A stretch of 64,000 bases of DNA from Cyanobium gracile PCC 6307. GTDB taxonomy: Bacteria; Cyanobacteriota; Cyanobacteriia; PCC-6307; Cyanobiaceae. This document shows, piece after piece, positions 1 through 9,774 of this stretch. The position numbers and the translations under genes were made by a program. A model generated the notes under the pieces. It was not told the DNA's origin, ran no database searches, and was given only the letters and a program-made list of their open reading frames with translations. Numbering within the stretch: the first letter of the stretch is position 1; each line of letters starts with the position of its first letter. Location: the NCBI RefSeq assembly GCF_000316515.1, contig NC_019675.1:744001-808000 (forward strand), given 5' to 3'.

Positions 1-2
1 GG

Positions 3-404
3 GCCAGCAGCGATCTGCAGCTGGTGCGGCGCATCTGCCGCGACATGGTGCTGCGCTACGGCTTCTCCAGCCTGGGCCCCCTGGCCCTGGAGGAGGAGGG
101 GGAGGAGGTGTTCCTCGGCCGTGACTGGATCCGCTCAGCCCCCCACACCTCCGTGCGCACCGGCAACCGCATCGACGAACAGGTGCGCCAGCTGGCCTTC
201 GAAGCCCTGGAGAAGGCCGTGGCGGTGCTCACCCCCCGACGCGAACTGATCGATGAGCTGGTCAACAGGCTGATCGAGCTGGAGACCATCGACGGTGACA
301 GCTTCCGCGCCTTGGTGGAGGCCCATGAGGGCAAGGGCGGTTCAGCCCTCGCCGGCCAGACCGGAGGCAAAGCGGATGTCGAGGCTGCGCAGGTAGGTGT
401 GTAG
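3..404 (+). CDS. ftsH: FtsH ATP-dependent zinc metalloprotease, C-terminal fragment
   Basis: This is the last 133 codons of an FtsH AAA+ membrane protease; the N-terminal membrane segments, ATPase and HEXXH motif lie before the window. The frame is open from base 3 and reads ASSDLQLVRRICRDMV, then a stretch around YGFSSLGPLALE, which is typical of the peptidase M41 domain after its zinc site. The helix-rich tail ends with LVNRLIELETIDGDSFRALVE. In cyanobacteria FtsH complexes in the thylakoid membrane degrade damaged photosystem II D1 protein. The last 63 bases are also coding on the other strand for the convergent cupin gene. Confidence 0.93.
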   Translation, partial: ASSDLQLVRRICRDMVLRYGFSSLGPLALEEEGEEVFLGRDWIRSAPHTSVRTGNRIDEQVRQLAFEALEKAVAVLTPRRELIDELVNRLIELETIDGDSFRALVEAHEGKGGSALAGQTGGKADVEAAQVGV

Positions 405-1337
405 GCCGGCGTCCTGAATCGGCAGCAGCCGAGCGGGATGGCCGCTTTCATTGACATGGGAATGCCAGTGGCCCGGCGGCGTCACGAAGGCGGCGCCCGG
501 CTCCCATTCCATGCGCAGGGGGTTGCGGATCGTGCCGTCGGGATTGAGGTCGGGACCGGAGAGGGTGGCGCAGCCCGGCTGGCAGTCGATCACCAGGTCC
601 AGGGCCACCGACTGGTGCCGATGGGGGGGCTGAACCGCGCCGGCCGGCACCAGTCCGTACATGGCCCAGAGGGTGTGGGTCACGGTGCGGCTCGCCGGCA
701 GGGCCGTGTTGGCCATCAGCAGGCTGAGGCGATTGCTGCGGGCGCTGCTGGGATCCGCCGCCAGCGCCGCCAGCTCCTCATCCAGCCAGGCGGCCGGGTA
801 GTGGCTGGGGGCGAAACGGGCGGATTCGGCCCGAACCCCGAGGAAAGTGAGCAGGGGGGCGTCGTGGATCCAGTACAGAACGCTCTCTTCGGAGGCGTCC
901 AGCCGGGGCTCCAGCCCCGCCGGGAGCACGAACAGATCCCCGCGGGCCCAGGCCAGATCCAGGGGTTCTTCCCCGGCAGCGGAGGGGCAGAGGCAGCGGC
1001 CGGATCCCCGATACACATAGAAGAGGGAGCTGGTGGCGTTGGCGGCCACCCCGATGGATTCACCGCCCAGGATGCGCACGAAGTTGGCACTGAGAGCCGG
1101 GCTTGTGGCGGGGTGGGGACAGCCGAGACGAGCGCTGAGGTCGAGGGGAAGCACCGCCGTCGGGCCCGTGGCGTGGAGCTCGGGGCCCCAGCGACCCTCC
1201 GGAATCGGCTCGGTGAGACCAGGACGGATGGGATTGGCAGCCTGGCGGTAATCGAACAGGAGGGTGTCGGAGTGCCAGTCGTGGCGGCCGGCGATGGCGG
1301 CGGGGCTGGGGGGCCTGGACGCTTGGATCTGCCCCAT
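342..1337 (-). CDS. bicupin protein, gentisate 1,2-dioxygenase-like
   Basis: A 331-residue protein with two cupin barrels. The C-terminal barrel carries the metal-binding pattern PPHRHQSVALDLVI and the later GHWHSHVNESG. These resemble the HxH and late His ligands of gentisate and 1-hydroxy-2-naphthoate dioxygenases. The N-terminal barrel (ARGDLFVLPAG) lacks obvious metal ligands, as in that family. The ATG at 1337 (MGQIQASRPP) was chosen because the open frame upstream is Arg/Cys-rich and not protein-like. The substrate cannot be told from sequence; aromatic ring cleavage is an inference. Its 3' end overlaps the ftsH 3' end by 63 bp tail to tail. Confidence 0.75.
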   Translation of the reverse strand: MGQIQASRPPSPAAIAGRHDWHSDTLLFDYRQAANPIRPGLTEPIPEGRWGPELHATGPTAVLPLDLSARLGCPHPATSPALSANFVRILGGESIGVAANATSSLFYVYRGSGRCLCPSAAGEEPLDLAWARGDLFVLPAGLEPRLDASEESVLYWIHDAPLLTFLGVRAESARFAPSHYPAAWLDEELAALAADPSSARSNRLSLLMANTALPASRTVTHTLWAMYGLVPAGAVQPPHRHQSVALDLVIDCQPGCATLSGPDLNPDGTIRNPLRMEWEPGAAFVTPPGHWHSHVNESGHPARLLPIQDAGLHTYLRSLDIRFASGLAGEG

Positions 1338-1447
1338 GGGTTCAGGTTGCAATCGTTGACAGATCTTATGGATTTCTTTCCGTCGCCGGCACCATTCCCG
1401 GGGCGATCCCCGGCACGGATTGGCCACAGCGCTGCTGCCCTCACACC

Positions 1448-1457
1448 GGGGGGGGGG
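1448..1457. repeat. G10 homopolymer
   Basis: Ten consecutive G bases lie between the cupin gene start region and the MoaD-like gene stop. They fall outside both coding regions as called. Such tracts are prone to slippage in replication and to sequencing error. Confidence 0.9.
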
Positions 1458-1462
1458 GGCGA

Positions 1463-1738
1463 TCAGCCGCCGGCCACCGCCGGCACGATGCTGACCTCAT
1501 CGCCGTCGCTGAGGACCGTGGCCTGGTTGTCGAGGAAGCGGATGTCCTCACTGTTCACATACAGGTTGAGGAAGCGGCGCAGTTTGCCGTTCTCATCGCA
1601 CAGGCGGGCCTGGATGCCGGGGTAGCGGCCTTCGAGGGCCTGGAGCAGGCCGTCGATGCTGGTGGCCTCCAGGCTGACGCTGGCCTCGTCGTTGGTGAAC
1701 TTCTGCAGGGGGGTGGGGATCAGAACCTGGATGGCCAT
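1463..1738 (-). CDS. MoaD/ThiS-family sulfur carrier protein
   Basis: A 91-residue beta-grasp protein ending in VPAVAGG. The C-terminal Gly-Gly is the site that ThiF/MoeB-type E1 enzymes adenylate and convert to thiocarboxylate. The body ([49 protein letters not shown]) fits the MoaD/ThiS/CysO group. It starts 41 bp after the threonine synthase gene on the same strand and is probably cotranscribed. That neighbour, rather than molybdopterin genes, suggests a sulfide carrier for amino-acid synthesis like CysO or HcyS instead of MoaD proper; this is inference. Confidence 0.88.
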   Translation of the reverse strand: MAIQVLIPTPLQKFTNDEASVSLEATSIDGLLQALEGRYPGIQARLCDENGKLRRFLNLYVNSEDIRFLDNQATVLSDGDEVSIVPAVAGG

Positions 1739-1779
1739 GGAAGCGGTCGAAGGGGCAGGGACGGGGGTGACGGGGGCGA

Positions 1780-3075
1780 TCAGGCCCGGGGGGCGGCGCC
1801 GCCGTGGCAGGCCTGGGAGCGCTCCCAGGCTTCGTGGAAGCTGGCCAGCTGGGGCTCGATGGTGTAGGGAGCGCCGATGGAGGAGGCGATGGCCTCGGTG
1901 GTCTTGAGGCCGTTACCGGTGATGTAGGCGACCGTGGTTTCCGAGGGGTCGATCTTCCCCTGCTCCACCAGCTTCTTGAGCACGGCGATGGTGGTGCCCC
2001 CGGCGGTTTCGGTGAACACCCCCTCCATCTCGGCCAGCAGCTTGATGCCGTCGATGATCTCCTCATCGGTGACGGCGGCGATGCTGCCGCCGGTGCGGTT
2101 GGCGATGTCGATGGCATAGGGGCCATCGGCCGGATTGCCGATGGCGATCGACTTGGCGATCGTGTTCGGCTTCACCGGCGTGATGAAGTCGCGGCCGGCG
2201 GCGAAGGCCTGGGCGATGGGGGAGCAGCCTTCCGCCTGGGCGCCACTGAAGCGCACTGGCTTCTCATCGACGAGACCCACCTTGATGAATTCGTCGAAGC
2301 CCTTGCGGATTTTGGTGAACAGGGAGCCGGAGGCCAGGGGGGCGACGATGTGGTCGGGAAGCTGCCAGCCCAGCTGCTCGATCACCTCGTAGCCAAGGGT
2401 CTTGGAGCCCTCGGAGTAATAGGGGCGCAGATTGATGTTGACGAAGCCCCAGCCGTAGGTGTTGGCCACCTCCGAGCAGAGCCGGTTGACCTGGTCGTAG
2501 TTGCCCTTCACCGCCATCAAGGTGGGGTTGTAGACGAGGGTGCCGAGCACCTTGCCCAGCTCGAGATCACTGGGGATGAAGACGCAGCACTCCAGGCCGG
2601 CATGGGCGGCGATGGCGGCGGTGGAGTTGGCCAGGTTGCCGGTGGAGGCGCAGCTGACCGTGGTGAAGCCCAGTTCCCGGGCCCGGGTGAGGGCCACCGA
2701 GACGACGCGGTCCTTGAAGGACAGCGTCGGCATGTTGACGCCGTCGTTCTTGATGTAGAGGGAGGAGAGGCCGAGGCGCCTGGCGAGGCGATCCGCCTTC
2801 AGCAGGGGGGTGAAGCCGGTGCCGACGTCGATCGGGTCGCCCTCGATGGGCAGGAATTCCCGGTAGCGCCAGATGGAGGTGGGGCCGGCCTCGATCGTGG
2901 CGCGGCTGACGCGGCTGCGGATGGCGTCGTAGTCGTAGACCACCTCAAGGGGGCCGAAGCAGACGTCCTCGCAGACGTGGCGGGCGCCGGCTTCGTAGGG
3001 ATGACCGCATTCCTTGCAGCGCAGGCCCGTGAAGGTGGAGCGGGAAAGGGTGGCGGTCAAGGGAATCCCGATCAC
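1780..3075 (-). CDS. thrC: threonine synthase
   Basis: A PLP-dependent enzyme converting O-phosphohomoserine to threonine and phosphate. The 431-residue protein starts with a Cys-rich zinc-ribbon-like segment ([12 protein letters not shown] followed by two more Cys), as in cyanobacterial and plant-type ThrC. The PLP lysine is in TLSFKDRV, followed by the [12 protein letters not shown] phosphate loop. The GTG at 3075 is the called start. A TTG at 3060 (LTATLSR) and an ATG near 3132 are alternatives, since no strong ribosome site decides. The sulfur carrier gene follows 41 bp downstream. Confidence 0.93.
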   Translation of the reverse strand: MIGIPLTATLSRSTFTGLRCKECGHPYEAGARHVCEDVCFGPLEVVYDYDAIRSRVSRATIEAGPTSIWRYREFLPIEGDPIDVGTGFTPLLKADRLARRLGLSSLYIKNDGVNMPTLSFKDRVVSVALTRARELGFTTVSCASTGNLANSTAAIAAHAGLECCVFIPSDLELGKVLGTLVYNPTLMAVKGNYDQVNRLCSEVANTYGWGFVNINLRPYYSEGSKTLGYEVIEQLGWQLPDHIVAPLASGSLFTKIRKGFDEFIKVGLVDEKPVRFSGAQAEGCSPIAQAFAAGRDFITPVKPNTIAKSIAIGNPADGPYAIDIANRTGGSIAAVTDEEIIDGIKLLAEMEGVFTETAGGTTIAVLKKLVEQGKIDPSETTVAYITGNGLKTTEAIASSIGAPYTIEPQLASFHEAWERSQACHGGAAPRA

Positions 3076-3180
3076 TGGGGGACACGCTAACAGCGGTGTC
3101 CGGAGGCCGCCAATAAAGCCGACCTCCGGCATCGGATATTGACAGCTTGTCGCCCGCAGGGTTCTGCCTACGCTCCGGTT

Positions 3181-6066
3181 GTGCCCGTCCCCACCCCTCT
3201 GCCGTCCCCCCGGAGGCCCCACCTCGCCGTCGGCCTGGCCATCGCCTTCGCTCTGCTGCTGGCCCTGTGGGCGGGGGCCCGGCTGGCCATCGAATGGCTC
3301 TGGTTCGCGCAGTTCGACTTCCAGCAGATCCTGCTGCGCCGATGGATGCTGCAGATCTCCGCCTTCGCGGCGGTCTTCGGCCTCGGTTCGGCGCTGCAGC
3401 TGGCCCAGCTGCAGCGCTGCTGGCGGCTGCGGGAGCAGGGTGCCGAGGCGCCCCGGCCGAGGGAGCCCCTGCTGCGCCTTGGCAACGGCGCCCTGGTGGC
3501 GGTGCTGATCGGCCTGGTGCTGCTGCTGGCCGGGGGTCTCAGCTATCTGCTGGTGCAGGCCCGGGGACTGATCGCCAACCCCTTCAACGGCGACGTGATC
3601 ACCGGCTTCTCCGTGCTGCGCGATCTGCCGCCCCTGCTGGTGGCGGGCCTGGCGGGTGGGCTGCTGCTGCCGTTGCTGCTCTGGCCCCTCACCACCCTGC
3701 GGATCACCCTGGCGGCCGCCCTGGCGGGGTCGGCCACGGCGGTGGCCCGGGGCTGGAGCCTCTGGCTCCCCGCCCTCCTGGCCACCCCCTTCGGCGAAGG
3801 GGATCCGCTCACCGGTTTCGACCTCTCCTTCACGGTGCTGCGCCTGCCGGCCCTGCGGCTGCTGCTGAGCGTGCTGCTGGCCCAGGGGCTGGTGGGTCTG
3901 GCGGCCTGCCTGCTGCTGACCATCGGCAAGGGCCGCAGCCTCAGCGATCTGCGCTTCGACGGGCTCAGCAAGGCCCAGCAACGGGTGCTGCAGCCCCAGG
4001 TGGCGGCCCTGGCCGTGGTGATGGCCCTCAGCAATGCCCTGGCCCCCTTCGACCTGATGGTCCAGGGCAGCGGCGTGGCCTCGGGGGCCGGCTACGTGGA
4101 TCTGCACGTACGCCTGCCCCTGCGGCTGCTGTTCGCGGTGCTGCTGCTGCTCACGGCCTGCGCCCTGCTGGTGCCCCTGCCCCGGGGCTGGCTGCGACGC
4201 GGCGCCCTGCTGCCCCTGGCCGGCACGGCCGTGCTCGTGCCGATCAGCGAATGGGTGCTGGCGCCCCTGGCCCAGCGTTTCTGGGTGCAGCCGCGGGAGC
4301 TGGCGGTGGAGACTCCGTACCTGGAGCGCAGCATCCGGGCCACCCGCCGCGCCTTCGGCCTCGAGCATGTGCGCACCATCCGGCTGGAGCCCAACCAGGG
4401 CCTGACCAAGTCGGATCTGGCCAGCGCCCCCGGCACCCTCGATAACATCCGTCTCTGGGACAGCCAGCCCCTCCTGGCCGCCAACCGACAGCTGCAGCAG
4501 CTGCGGCTTTACTACACGTTCCCATCGGCGGCGGTGGATCGCTACCCGCTGCAGGGCAAGTCGGCCCGCGACGGCTCCCAGCAGGTGCTGATCTCGGCCA
4601 GGGAGCTGGACAGCAGCGCCCTGCCGCCCGGCTCGCGCACCTGGCTGAACCGCCATCTGGTCTTCACCAACGGCCACGGTTTCACCGTCTCGCCGGTGAA
4701 CGCCTTCGGTGCCGACGGCCTGCCGCTGTTCTTCGTCAAGGACCTGGGCAGCAGCGGCCGGGTGCAGGGGATTCCCGAGCTGGGCATCACCGACAAGGAG
4801 GCCCGGGCGGCGCTGCCGGTGGGCAGCCCGAGCCTTTACTTCGCCTCCGGGCCCTCCCCCTACGCGATCGCCCCCACCAAGGTGAAGGAGTTCTCCTATC
4901 CGGAGGGGGAACTGAACGTCTACACCCACTACACCGGCACCCGGGGCATCTCCCTGGCCTCACCTCTCAACCGGCTGGGGGCGGCGATCTACCTGCGGGA
5001 GCCACGGCTGCTGTTCACCGGCTCCTTCACCGACCGCTCCCTGCTGCTGTTGCGGCGACAGGTGAACCGGCGTCTGACGGCCCTGGCGCCGTTCCTGCGC
5101 TTCGAAAGCCAGCCTTACCTGGTCACCGCCCGGGTGGCCGGCAGTGAGGGATACCGGCCGGAGCAGTACCAGTACTGGCTGCTGGACGGCTTCACCACCA
5201 GCCGCTCCTACCCCTACAGCGATCCCAATCCCCAGGGGCTGCGCTATTTCCGCAACCCGGTGAAGGCGGTGGTGGATGCCCACGACGGCCGGCTCTGGCT
5301 GTACGTGAACGACGCCCGCGACCCGGTGCTGCGCACCTGGATCCGCGCGTTCCCGGAACTGTTCCGGCCGCTCTCGGCCATGCCACGGGCCCTGCTCGCC
5401 CACATCCGGGTGCCCAAGAGCCAGTTCGACATCCAGTCGGAGCGGCTGCTCCGCTACCACGTCACCGACGTGCGCACCTTCTACAACGGCGACGACGTCT
5501 GGTCGGTGCCCACCGAGATCTACGGCGAGAACAGCGTGCCGGTGTCGCCGTACCACCTCACCCTGCAGCTGCCGGGCGAGCAGCGTTCCGAGTTCGTGCT
5601 GCTCCTGCCCTTCACCCCGCTGAAGCGCTCAAATTTGGTGGGCTGGCTGGCGGCCCGCAACGATCCGCCCCACTACGGGGAGCTGATGCTGGTGCGCTTC
5701 CCCCAGCAGCGGCTGCTGCTCGGCCCCCAGCAGATCACGGCCCTGATCGACCAGGACCCGACGATCAGCTTCCAGTTCGGCCTCTGGAACAGGCTCGGCT
5801 CGCGGCTGTTCCGCGGCAACCTGCTGGTGCTGCCGGTGGGCGAGGGCCTCCTGTACGTGGAGCCGATCTATCTGCAGTCAAAGAGCAACGACCTGCCCAC
5901 CCTGGTGCGCGTGGTGGTCACCGACGGTCGCCGCTTCGTGATGGAGCGCAGCCTGCGCCGCGCCCTGGAGCGGCTGGTGGACGCGGCCCCCACCGCCAAG
6001 GAGGAGGCGGCGACCGCCAAACCGCCGCTCCCCGACGGCACGCCGCTGCCCCTGCCGCTTCCCTGA
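3181..6066 (+). CDS. UPF0182 family large membrane protein
   Basis: A 961-residue protein of the UPF0182 family, common in actinobacteria and cyanobacteria and of unknown function. The first 370 residues or so hold about seven hydrophobic helices, for example VGLAIAFALLLALWAG and ALVAVLIGLVLLLAGG. The remaining 590 residues are a soluble, probably extracytoplasmic region beginning with the family-typical RATRRAFGLEHV. The GTG at 3181 (VPVPTPLPSP) is the chosen start; a TTG at 3139 lengthens it by 14 residues. It is divergent from thrC, so promoters for both must lie between about 3076 and 3180. Confidence 0.9.
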   Translation: MPVPTPLPSPRRPHLAVGLAIAFALLLALWAGARLAIEWLWFAQFDFQQILLRRWMLQISAFAAVFGLGSALQLAQLQRCWRLREQGAEAPRPREPLLRLGNGALVAVLIGLVLLLAGGLSYLLVQARGLIANPFNGDVITGFSVLRDLPPLLVAGLAGGLLLPLLLWPLTTLRITLAAALAGSATAVARGWSLWLPALLATPFGEGDPLTGFDLSFTVLRLPALRLLLSVLLAQGLVGLAACLLLTIGKGRSLSDLRFDGLSKAQQRVLQPQVAALAVVMALSNALAPFDLMVQGSGVASGAGYVDLHVRLPLRLLFAVLLLLTACALLVPLPRGWLRRGALLPLAGTAVLVPISEWVLAPLAQRFWVQPRELAVETPYLERSIRATRRAFGLEHVRTIRLEPNQGLTKSDLASAPGTLDNIRLWDSQPLLAANRQLQQLRLYYTFPSAAVDRYPLQGKSARDGSQQVLISARELDSSALPPGSRTWLNRHLVFTNGHGFTVSPVNAFGADGLPLFFVKDLGSSGRVQGIPELGITDKEARAALPVGSPSLYFASGPSPYAIAPTKVKEFSYPEGELNVYTHYTGTRGISLASPLNRLGAAIYLREPRLLFTGSFTDRSLLLLRRQVNRRLTALAPFLRFESQPYLVTARVAGSEGYRPEQYQYWLLDGFTTSRSYPYSDPNPQGLRYFRNPVKAVVDAHDGRLWLYVNDARDPVLRTWIRAFPELFRPLSAMPRALLAHIRVPKSQFDIQSERLLRYHVTDVRTFYNGDDVWSVPTEIYGENSVPVSPYHLTLQLPGEQRSEFVLLLPFTPLKRSNLVGWLAARNDPPHYGELMLVRFPQQRLLLGPQQITALIDQDPTISFQFGLWNRLGSRLFRGNLLVLPVGEGLLYVEPIYLQSKSNDLPTLVRVVVTDGRRFVMERSLRRALERLVDAAPTAKEEAATAKPPLPDGTPLPLPLP

Positions 6067-6111
6067 GCGCCCGGGCCGGCCGGCCATGAAGGGGAACGCC
6101 GGCCATGAAAA

Positions 6112-6131
6112 CGGGGCCCCGTGGGGCCCCG
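6112..6131. terminator. palindromic hairpin between convergent UPF0182 and fba genes
   Basis: A perfect 9-bp inverted repeat (CGGGGCCCC, 2-base loop GT, GGGGCCCCG) lies 45 bp after the UPF0182 stop and 34 bp past the fba stop. It is well placed as a bidirectional terminator. No T tract follows on either strand, so intrinsic termination is not assured. Confidence 0.5.
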
Positions 6132-6165
6132 ATGCATCGTTGGTGGAACGCTGGGGGAACGCCGA

Positions 6166-7239
6166 TCAGGCGGCCACGGCGGTCTTGGGATCGAGGGCAC
6201 CCTTGGCGTAGAGGGTGGCGTAGTAGTTGATGTCGCGCTGCTTGATCTTGCTGGCGTTGCCGGCACACCAGAACTGCTGGTAGCGGTCGAGGCAGACCTT
6301 CTTCATGTAAGCCCGGGCGGGCTTGTTGAAGTGGCGGGGGTCGAAGTTGGCCGGATCCTTGGCGGCGGCTTCCCGCACGGCGGCGGTGAAGGCGAGGCGG
6401 TTGTCGGTGTCGATGTTGATCTTGCGCACGCCGTTGCGGATGCCTTCCTGGATCTCCTCGACGGGGACGCCGTAGGTCTCGGGGATGGCGCCGCCGTACT
6501 TGTTGATCATGTCCAGCCATTCCTGGGGAACGGAGCTGGAGCCGTGCATCACCAGGTGGGTGTTGGGGATGGCCTTGTGGATCTCGGCGATCCGGGAGAT
6601 GGCCAGCACTTCACCGGTGGGCTTGCGGGTGAACTTGTAGGCGCCGTGGCTGGTGCCGATGGCGATGGCCAGGGCATCGACCTTGGTCTTGGCGACAAAG
6701 TCGGCCGCCTCGGCCGGGTCGGTGAGCAGCTGGGAGTGGTCGAGGGCGCCTTCGAAACCGTGGCCGTCCTCGGCCTCACCCTTGCCGGTCTCCAGGGAAC
6801 CCAGACAACCCAGTTCGCCTTCCACGCTCACGCCGATAGCGTGGGCCACATCCACCACTTCCTTGGTGACCGCCACGTTGTACTCGTAGCTGGCCGGCGT
6901 CTTGGCGTCGGCCTCGAGGGAGCCGTCCATCATCACCGAGGTGAAACCGTTGGCGGCGGCGCCATAGCAGGTGGCCGGGCTGTTGCCGTGGTCCTGGTGC
7001 ATCACCACCGGGATGTCGGGATAGGTTTCCACCGCGGCCAGGATCAGGTGGCGCAGGAAGCTTTCGCCGGCGTACTGACGGGCGCCGCGGGAGGCCTGCA
7101 GGATCACCGGGCTGTCGGTCTCGTAGGCAGCCTCCATGATCGACTGCACCTGCTCCAGGTTGTTGACGTTGAAGGCAGGAATGCCGTAGCCGTTTTCTGC
7201 GGCGTGATCCAGCAGCAGGCGAAGCGGTACGAGCGCCAT
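6166..7239 (-). CDS. fbaA: class II fructose-bisphosphate aldolase
   Basis: Zinc-dependent aldolase joining dihydroxyacetone phosphate with glyceraldehyde 3-phosphate or erythrose 4-phosphate. In cyanobacteria it serves the Calvin cycle, gluconeogenesis and glycolysis. The 357-residue protein begins [19 protein letters not shown]. It has the zinc-ligand segment [10 protein letters not shown], the TSVMMDGS strand, the GTSHGAYKF metal-binding loop, the [10 protein letters not shown] segment and the [13 protein letters not shown] phosphate-binding motif. All expected key residues are present and the length is that of the CbbA subgroup. It is convergent with UPF0182 and about 90 bp from the next gene upstream. 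Confidence 0.95.
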   Translation of the reverse strand: MALVPLRLLLDHAAENGYGIPAFNVNNLEQVQSIMEAAYETDSPVILQASRGARQYAGESFLRHLILAAVETYPDIPVVMHQDHGNSPATCYGAAANGFTSVMMDGSLEADAKTPASYEYNVAVTKEVVDVAHAIGVSVEGELGCLGSLETGKGEAEDGHGFEGALDHSQLLTDPAEAADFVAKTKVDALAIAIGTSHGAYKFTRKPTGEVLAISRIAEIHKAIPNTHLVMHGSSSVPQEWLDMINKYGGAIPETYGVPVEEIQEGIRNGVRKINIDTDNRLAFTAAVREAAAKDPANFDPRHFNKPARAYMKKVCLDRYQQFWCAGNASKIKQRDINYYATLYAKGALDPKTAVAA

Positions 7240-7332
7240 GGGAAATCTCGCGGTATTTGGGTGGGTACGGTTGCGGAGAACCGTGATCGAAGGACGGCTG
7301 GCGGGGTCGTCCCGCCGGGTCTGCCGGGGAGT

Positions 7333-8427
7333 CTAGGGGATGCCCTCCAGGGTTCCTGCTCCCTGGCGGGCCCAGTCGCAGCAGCGCTGGCTGACCACCG
7401 CCTCCGACAGGCCCGGCAGCATCGGCCGCCGCTGCCGCACCGCCTGCGACCACCAGCCCAGCAGCCGGCGCACCGGCGCGATCCGGCCGTCCTCCCAGGT
7501 GCGGCCGTAGGCCAGCGCCGGATCGGCCGCCACGGGCCGCAGGGCCTCACCGGGGCGGGCCATCCACAGCTGCATGCCGTGGACGTAGTCGGCCTGGTTG
7601 CTGGAGCCCAGCACCAGGGTGGCCTCGCTGCCGTAGAGCTCGATCCAGTAGCCCCGTCCCGCCCGGGCCACCGAGGAGAGGGTGAGCTGGGCGGGCACGG
7701 GGCGACCGCGCCGGTCCTCGAGGTCGAGCTGGATCAGGGCGCTGTCCTCGGCATCCACCACCCCCATGGCGCCGGAGCCGGGGATGGGGCGCTCGCCGAT
7801 GGCGGTACTGAGCCGGGCGGTGAGCCCCCGGCTGGGGCCGATCAGCCAGTGGAGGGTGTCGAAGGCGTGGGAGCCCAGGGCGCCGAGCACGCCGCCCCCG
7901 GCCGCCGCCTGGGAGTACCAGCTCCAGGGGCGGCTGGGATCGGCTCGGCTGGACATCAGCCAGTCGAACCTGACCAGCCAGGGATCCCCCAGCACCCCCG
8001 CCTCGAGCAGGGCCGCCAGCTGCTGCACATGGGGCACGGCCCGGTACTCGAAGTCGACCGCCACCGCCAGGCCCCGCGCCATGGCGAGGCGCTGCAGCTC
8101 CTCCACCTGGCCGGCGTTGAGGGCCACCGGCTTCTCCAGGAACAGGTGTTTGCCCGCCTCCAGGGCGGCGCGGGCCAGGGCGAAACGGGGCTCTGGCGGC
8201 GTGGCGATCACCACCGCCTCCACGGCGGGATCGGCCAGGAGGGCGGCGAAATCATGGAAGGCGGGCAGCTCCGCCGCCTGACCCGCGGCGGCGGCCCGCT
8301 CCGGACGGGGATGCCAGAGGGCCACCGGCTCGGTGAGCGGGGCGTCCCGCAGGGCCGGCAGGATCACCTTCTCGCCGAAGCCGAGGCCCGCGACGGCGAC
8401 CCGCAGGGGCGCCTCAGGCCGTCGCAT
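7333..8427 (-). CDS. Gfo/Idh/MocA-family NAD(P)-dependent oxidoreductase
   Basis: A 364-residue sugar or inositol dehydrogenase-like protein. The N-terminal Rossmann fold begins RVAVAGLGFGEKV (GxGxxG) and the family hallmark FLEKPVAL follows at about residue 95. The C-terminal substrate domain includes GGVLGALGSHAFDTLHWL with the usual His. The ATG at 8427 was preferred over the longer open frame because the upstream residues are low-complexity. It overlaps the upstream secreted-protein gene by 14 bp, so both probably share the accD transcript. Substrate unknown. Confidence 0.87.
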   Translation of the reverse strand: MRRPEAPLRVAVAGLGFGEKVILPALRDAPLTEPVALWHPRPERAAAAGQAAELPAFHDFAALLADPAVEAVVIATPPEPRFALARAALEAGKHLFLEKPVALNAGQVEELQRLAMARGLAVAVDFEYRAVPHVQQLAALLEAGVLGDPWLVRFDWLMSSRADPSRPWSWYSQAAAGGGVLGALGSHAFDTLHWLIGPSRGLTARLSTAIGERPIPGSGAMGVVDAEDSALIQLDLEDRRGRPVPAQLTLSSVARAGRGYWIELYGSEATLVLGSSNQADYVHGMQLWMARPGEALRPVAADPALAYGRTWEDGRIAPVRRLLGWWSQAVRQRRPMLPGLSEAVVSQRCCDWARQGAGTLEGIP

Positions 8428-8848
8428 CGCTCTCCTGGGGACGGCGGGCGGCGTCGCAGGCGGCGTGCAGCACGCGGATCGTGAGGTTGTCGCCGGCGGC
8501 CGGCTGCCAGGGGGCACCCCAGCGGGGCAGGCCGTTGACAGCCGTGTCGCGGTAGAGCTCCTCGTCGCAGTCGAGCTGCATCACATACAGCTGGCCGACG
8601 GGGGGACGGGCATCCTCGGGGGCATCGGCGGCGGCGGCGGGCTGGAAGCGGCTCAGCACCGAGAGGCGGCCCTCGCGATCGAAGCGGAGGCTGCCGGCAT
8701 CCCACCACTGGCGGCCCTCAGGGCCGGCCTCCACCTCCTGCCAGTCGACCGGGCCGGCGACGGCGGCGGCGGGACCCGCCAGCCAGCAGCCCAGCAGCAG
8801 CAGCACCGCCAGCAGAGCGGCGGCGAACCGGGAGCGGCCGCGCCTCAT
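8414..8848 (-). CDS. small secreted or lipid-anchored protein of unknown function
   Basis: A 144-residue protein with an RRGRSR start, a hydrophobic stretch [17 protein letters not shown] and an Ala-rich cleavage region. The LLGC sequence is a weak lipobox. The mature part has [21 protein letters not shown] and [22 protein letters not shown], which read like a small beta-rich protein. The start codon overlaps the accD stop (ATGA). I recognise no functional family; it resembles small conserved picocyanobacterial exported proteins only in style. Confidence 0.7.
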   Translation of the reverse strand: MRRGRSRFAAALLAVLLLLGCWLAGPAAAVAGPVDWQEVEAGPEGRQWWDAGSLRFDREGRLSVLSRFQPAAAADAPEDARPPVGQLYVMQLDCDEELYRDTAVNGLPRWGAPWQPAAGDNLTIRVLHAACDAARRPQESDATA

Positions 8849-9735
8849 GGCACCACGGACACGGCCGGCCGCAGGCTGCCGTGCAGCCGCAGCAGGGTGG
8901 ACAGGGTGCCGCGCAGCTGGGGCCGGGGCACGATCGTGTCGACGAAGCCGTGGTCCTGGAGGTATTCAGCGGTCTGGAACCCCTCTGGCAGTTTCTCGCC
9001 CAGGGTCTGCTCGATCACCCGGCGGCCGGCGAAGGCGATCATCGCCTTGGGCTCGGCCAGGATCAGGTCGCCGAGCATGGCGAAGCTGGCTGTGACCCCA
9101 CCGGTGGTGGGATGGGTGAGCAGGGGCAGGTAGAGCAGCTCGGCGCTGCGGTGGCGCTGCAGGGCACCGGAGACCTTGGCCATCTGCACCAGGCTCAGCA
9201 TCCCCTCCTGCATGCGGGCGCCGCCGGAGGCGCAGACGATCAGCAGCGGGTAACGGCGGGCGGTGGCCAGCTCCACCAGGCGGGTGAGCTTCTCGCCCAC
9301 CACCGAGCCCATGGAGCCACCCATGAAGCGGAAATCCATCACCCCCAGGGCCAGGGGCATGCCCTCCAGACGGCAGAGGCCGGTGACCACCGCATCCCGC
9401 AGGCCCGTGGCCCGCTGGCTGTCACGCAGCCGATCGGCGTAGCTGCGGCGATCCTTGAAGGCGAGGGGGTCGGTGGGGGCGAGGTCGGCATCGATGGGCT
9501 CGAAGCTGCCCTCATCGGCGATCAGGCGGATGCGCTCGGCGCTGTCGATGCGGTGGTGGTGGCCGCAGCCTTTGCAGACACTGGCGTTGGCGATCAGGTC
9601 CTTGCGATAGACCACCAGCCCGCAGTCGGCGCACTTGCTCCAGAGGCCATCCCCCTCGTCGGCCTCAGGGCCCTTGCTGGCCCGAACGGCGGGGGCGTTC
9701 TTGCGGCGATCGGCGAACCAGTCGAACAGGGACAT
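8845..9735 (-). CDS. accD: acetyl-CoA carboxylase carboxyltransferase subunit beta
   Basis: Beta subunit of the carboxyltransferase that transfers the carboxyl group from biotin to acetyl-CoA, making malonyl-CoA for fatty acid synthesis. The 296-residue protein starts [13 protein letters not shown] and has the AccD zinc ribbon, CADCG and [11 protein letters not shown], at about residues 36-58. The crotonase-fold motifs [30 protein letters not shown] and [10 protein letters not shown] follow. It heads a tightly packed set with the small exported protein and the Gfo/Idh oxidoreductase. Confidence 0.96.
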   Translation of the reverse strand: MSLFDWFADRRKNAPAVRASKGPEADEGDGLWSKCADCGLVVYRKDLIANASVCKGCGHHHRIDSAERIRLIADEGSFEPIDADLAPTDPLAFKDRRSYADRLRDSQRATGLRDAVVTGLCRLEGMPLALGVMDFRFMGGSMGSVVGEKLTRLVELATARRYPLLIVCASGGARMQEGMLSLVQMAKVSGALQRHRSAELLYLPLLTHPTTGGVTASFAMLGDLILAEPKAMIAFAGRRVIEQTLGEKLPEGFQTAEYLQDHGFVDTIVPRPQLRGTLSTLLRLHGSLRPAVSVVP

Positions 9736-9774
9736 GGGGCGACGGCGGCGACGGGGGAAAGGGGCCTTCGGCCA

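Noticed and set aside
438-1625. A 395-codon plus-strand frame opposite the cupin gene
   Set aside because: The minus-strand cupin has metal-binding motifs; the plus frame has no features.
1780-4929. A 1049-codon minus-strand frame spanning thrC and the UPF0182 gene
   Set aside because: Only the thrC part is protein-like. The upstream 600 codons are Gln/Arg/Gly-rich shadow of the plus-strand UPF0182 gene.
6121-8484. A 787-codon plus-strand frame opposite fba and the Gfo/Idh gene
   Set aside because: Gly/Val/His-rich low-complexity antisense of two well-supported genes.
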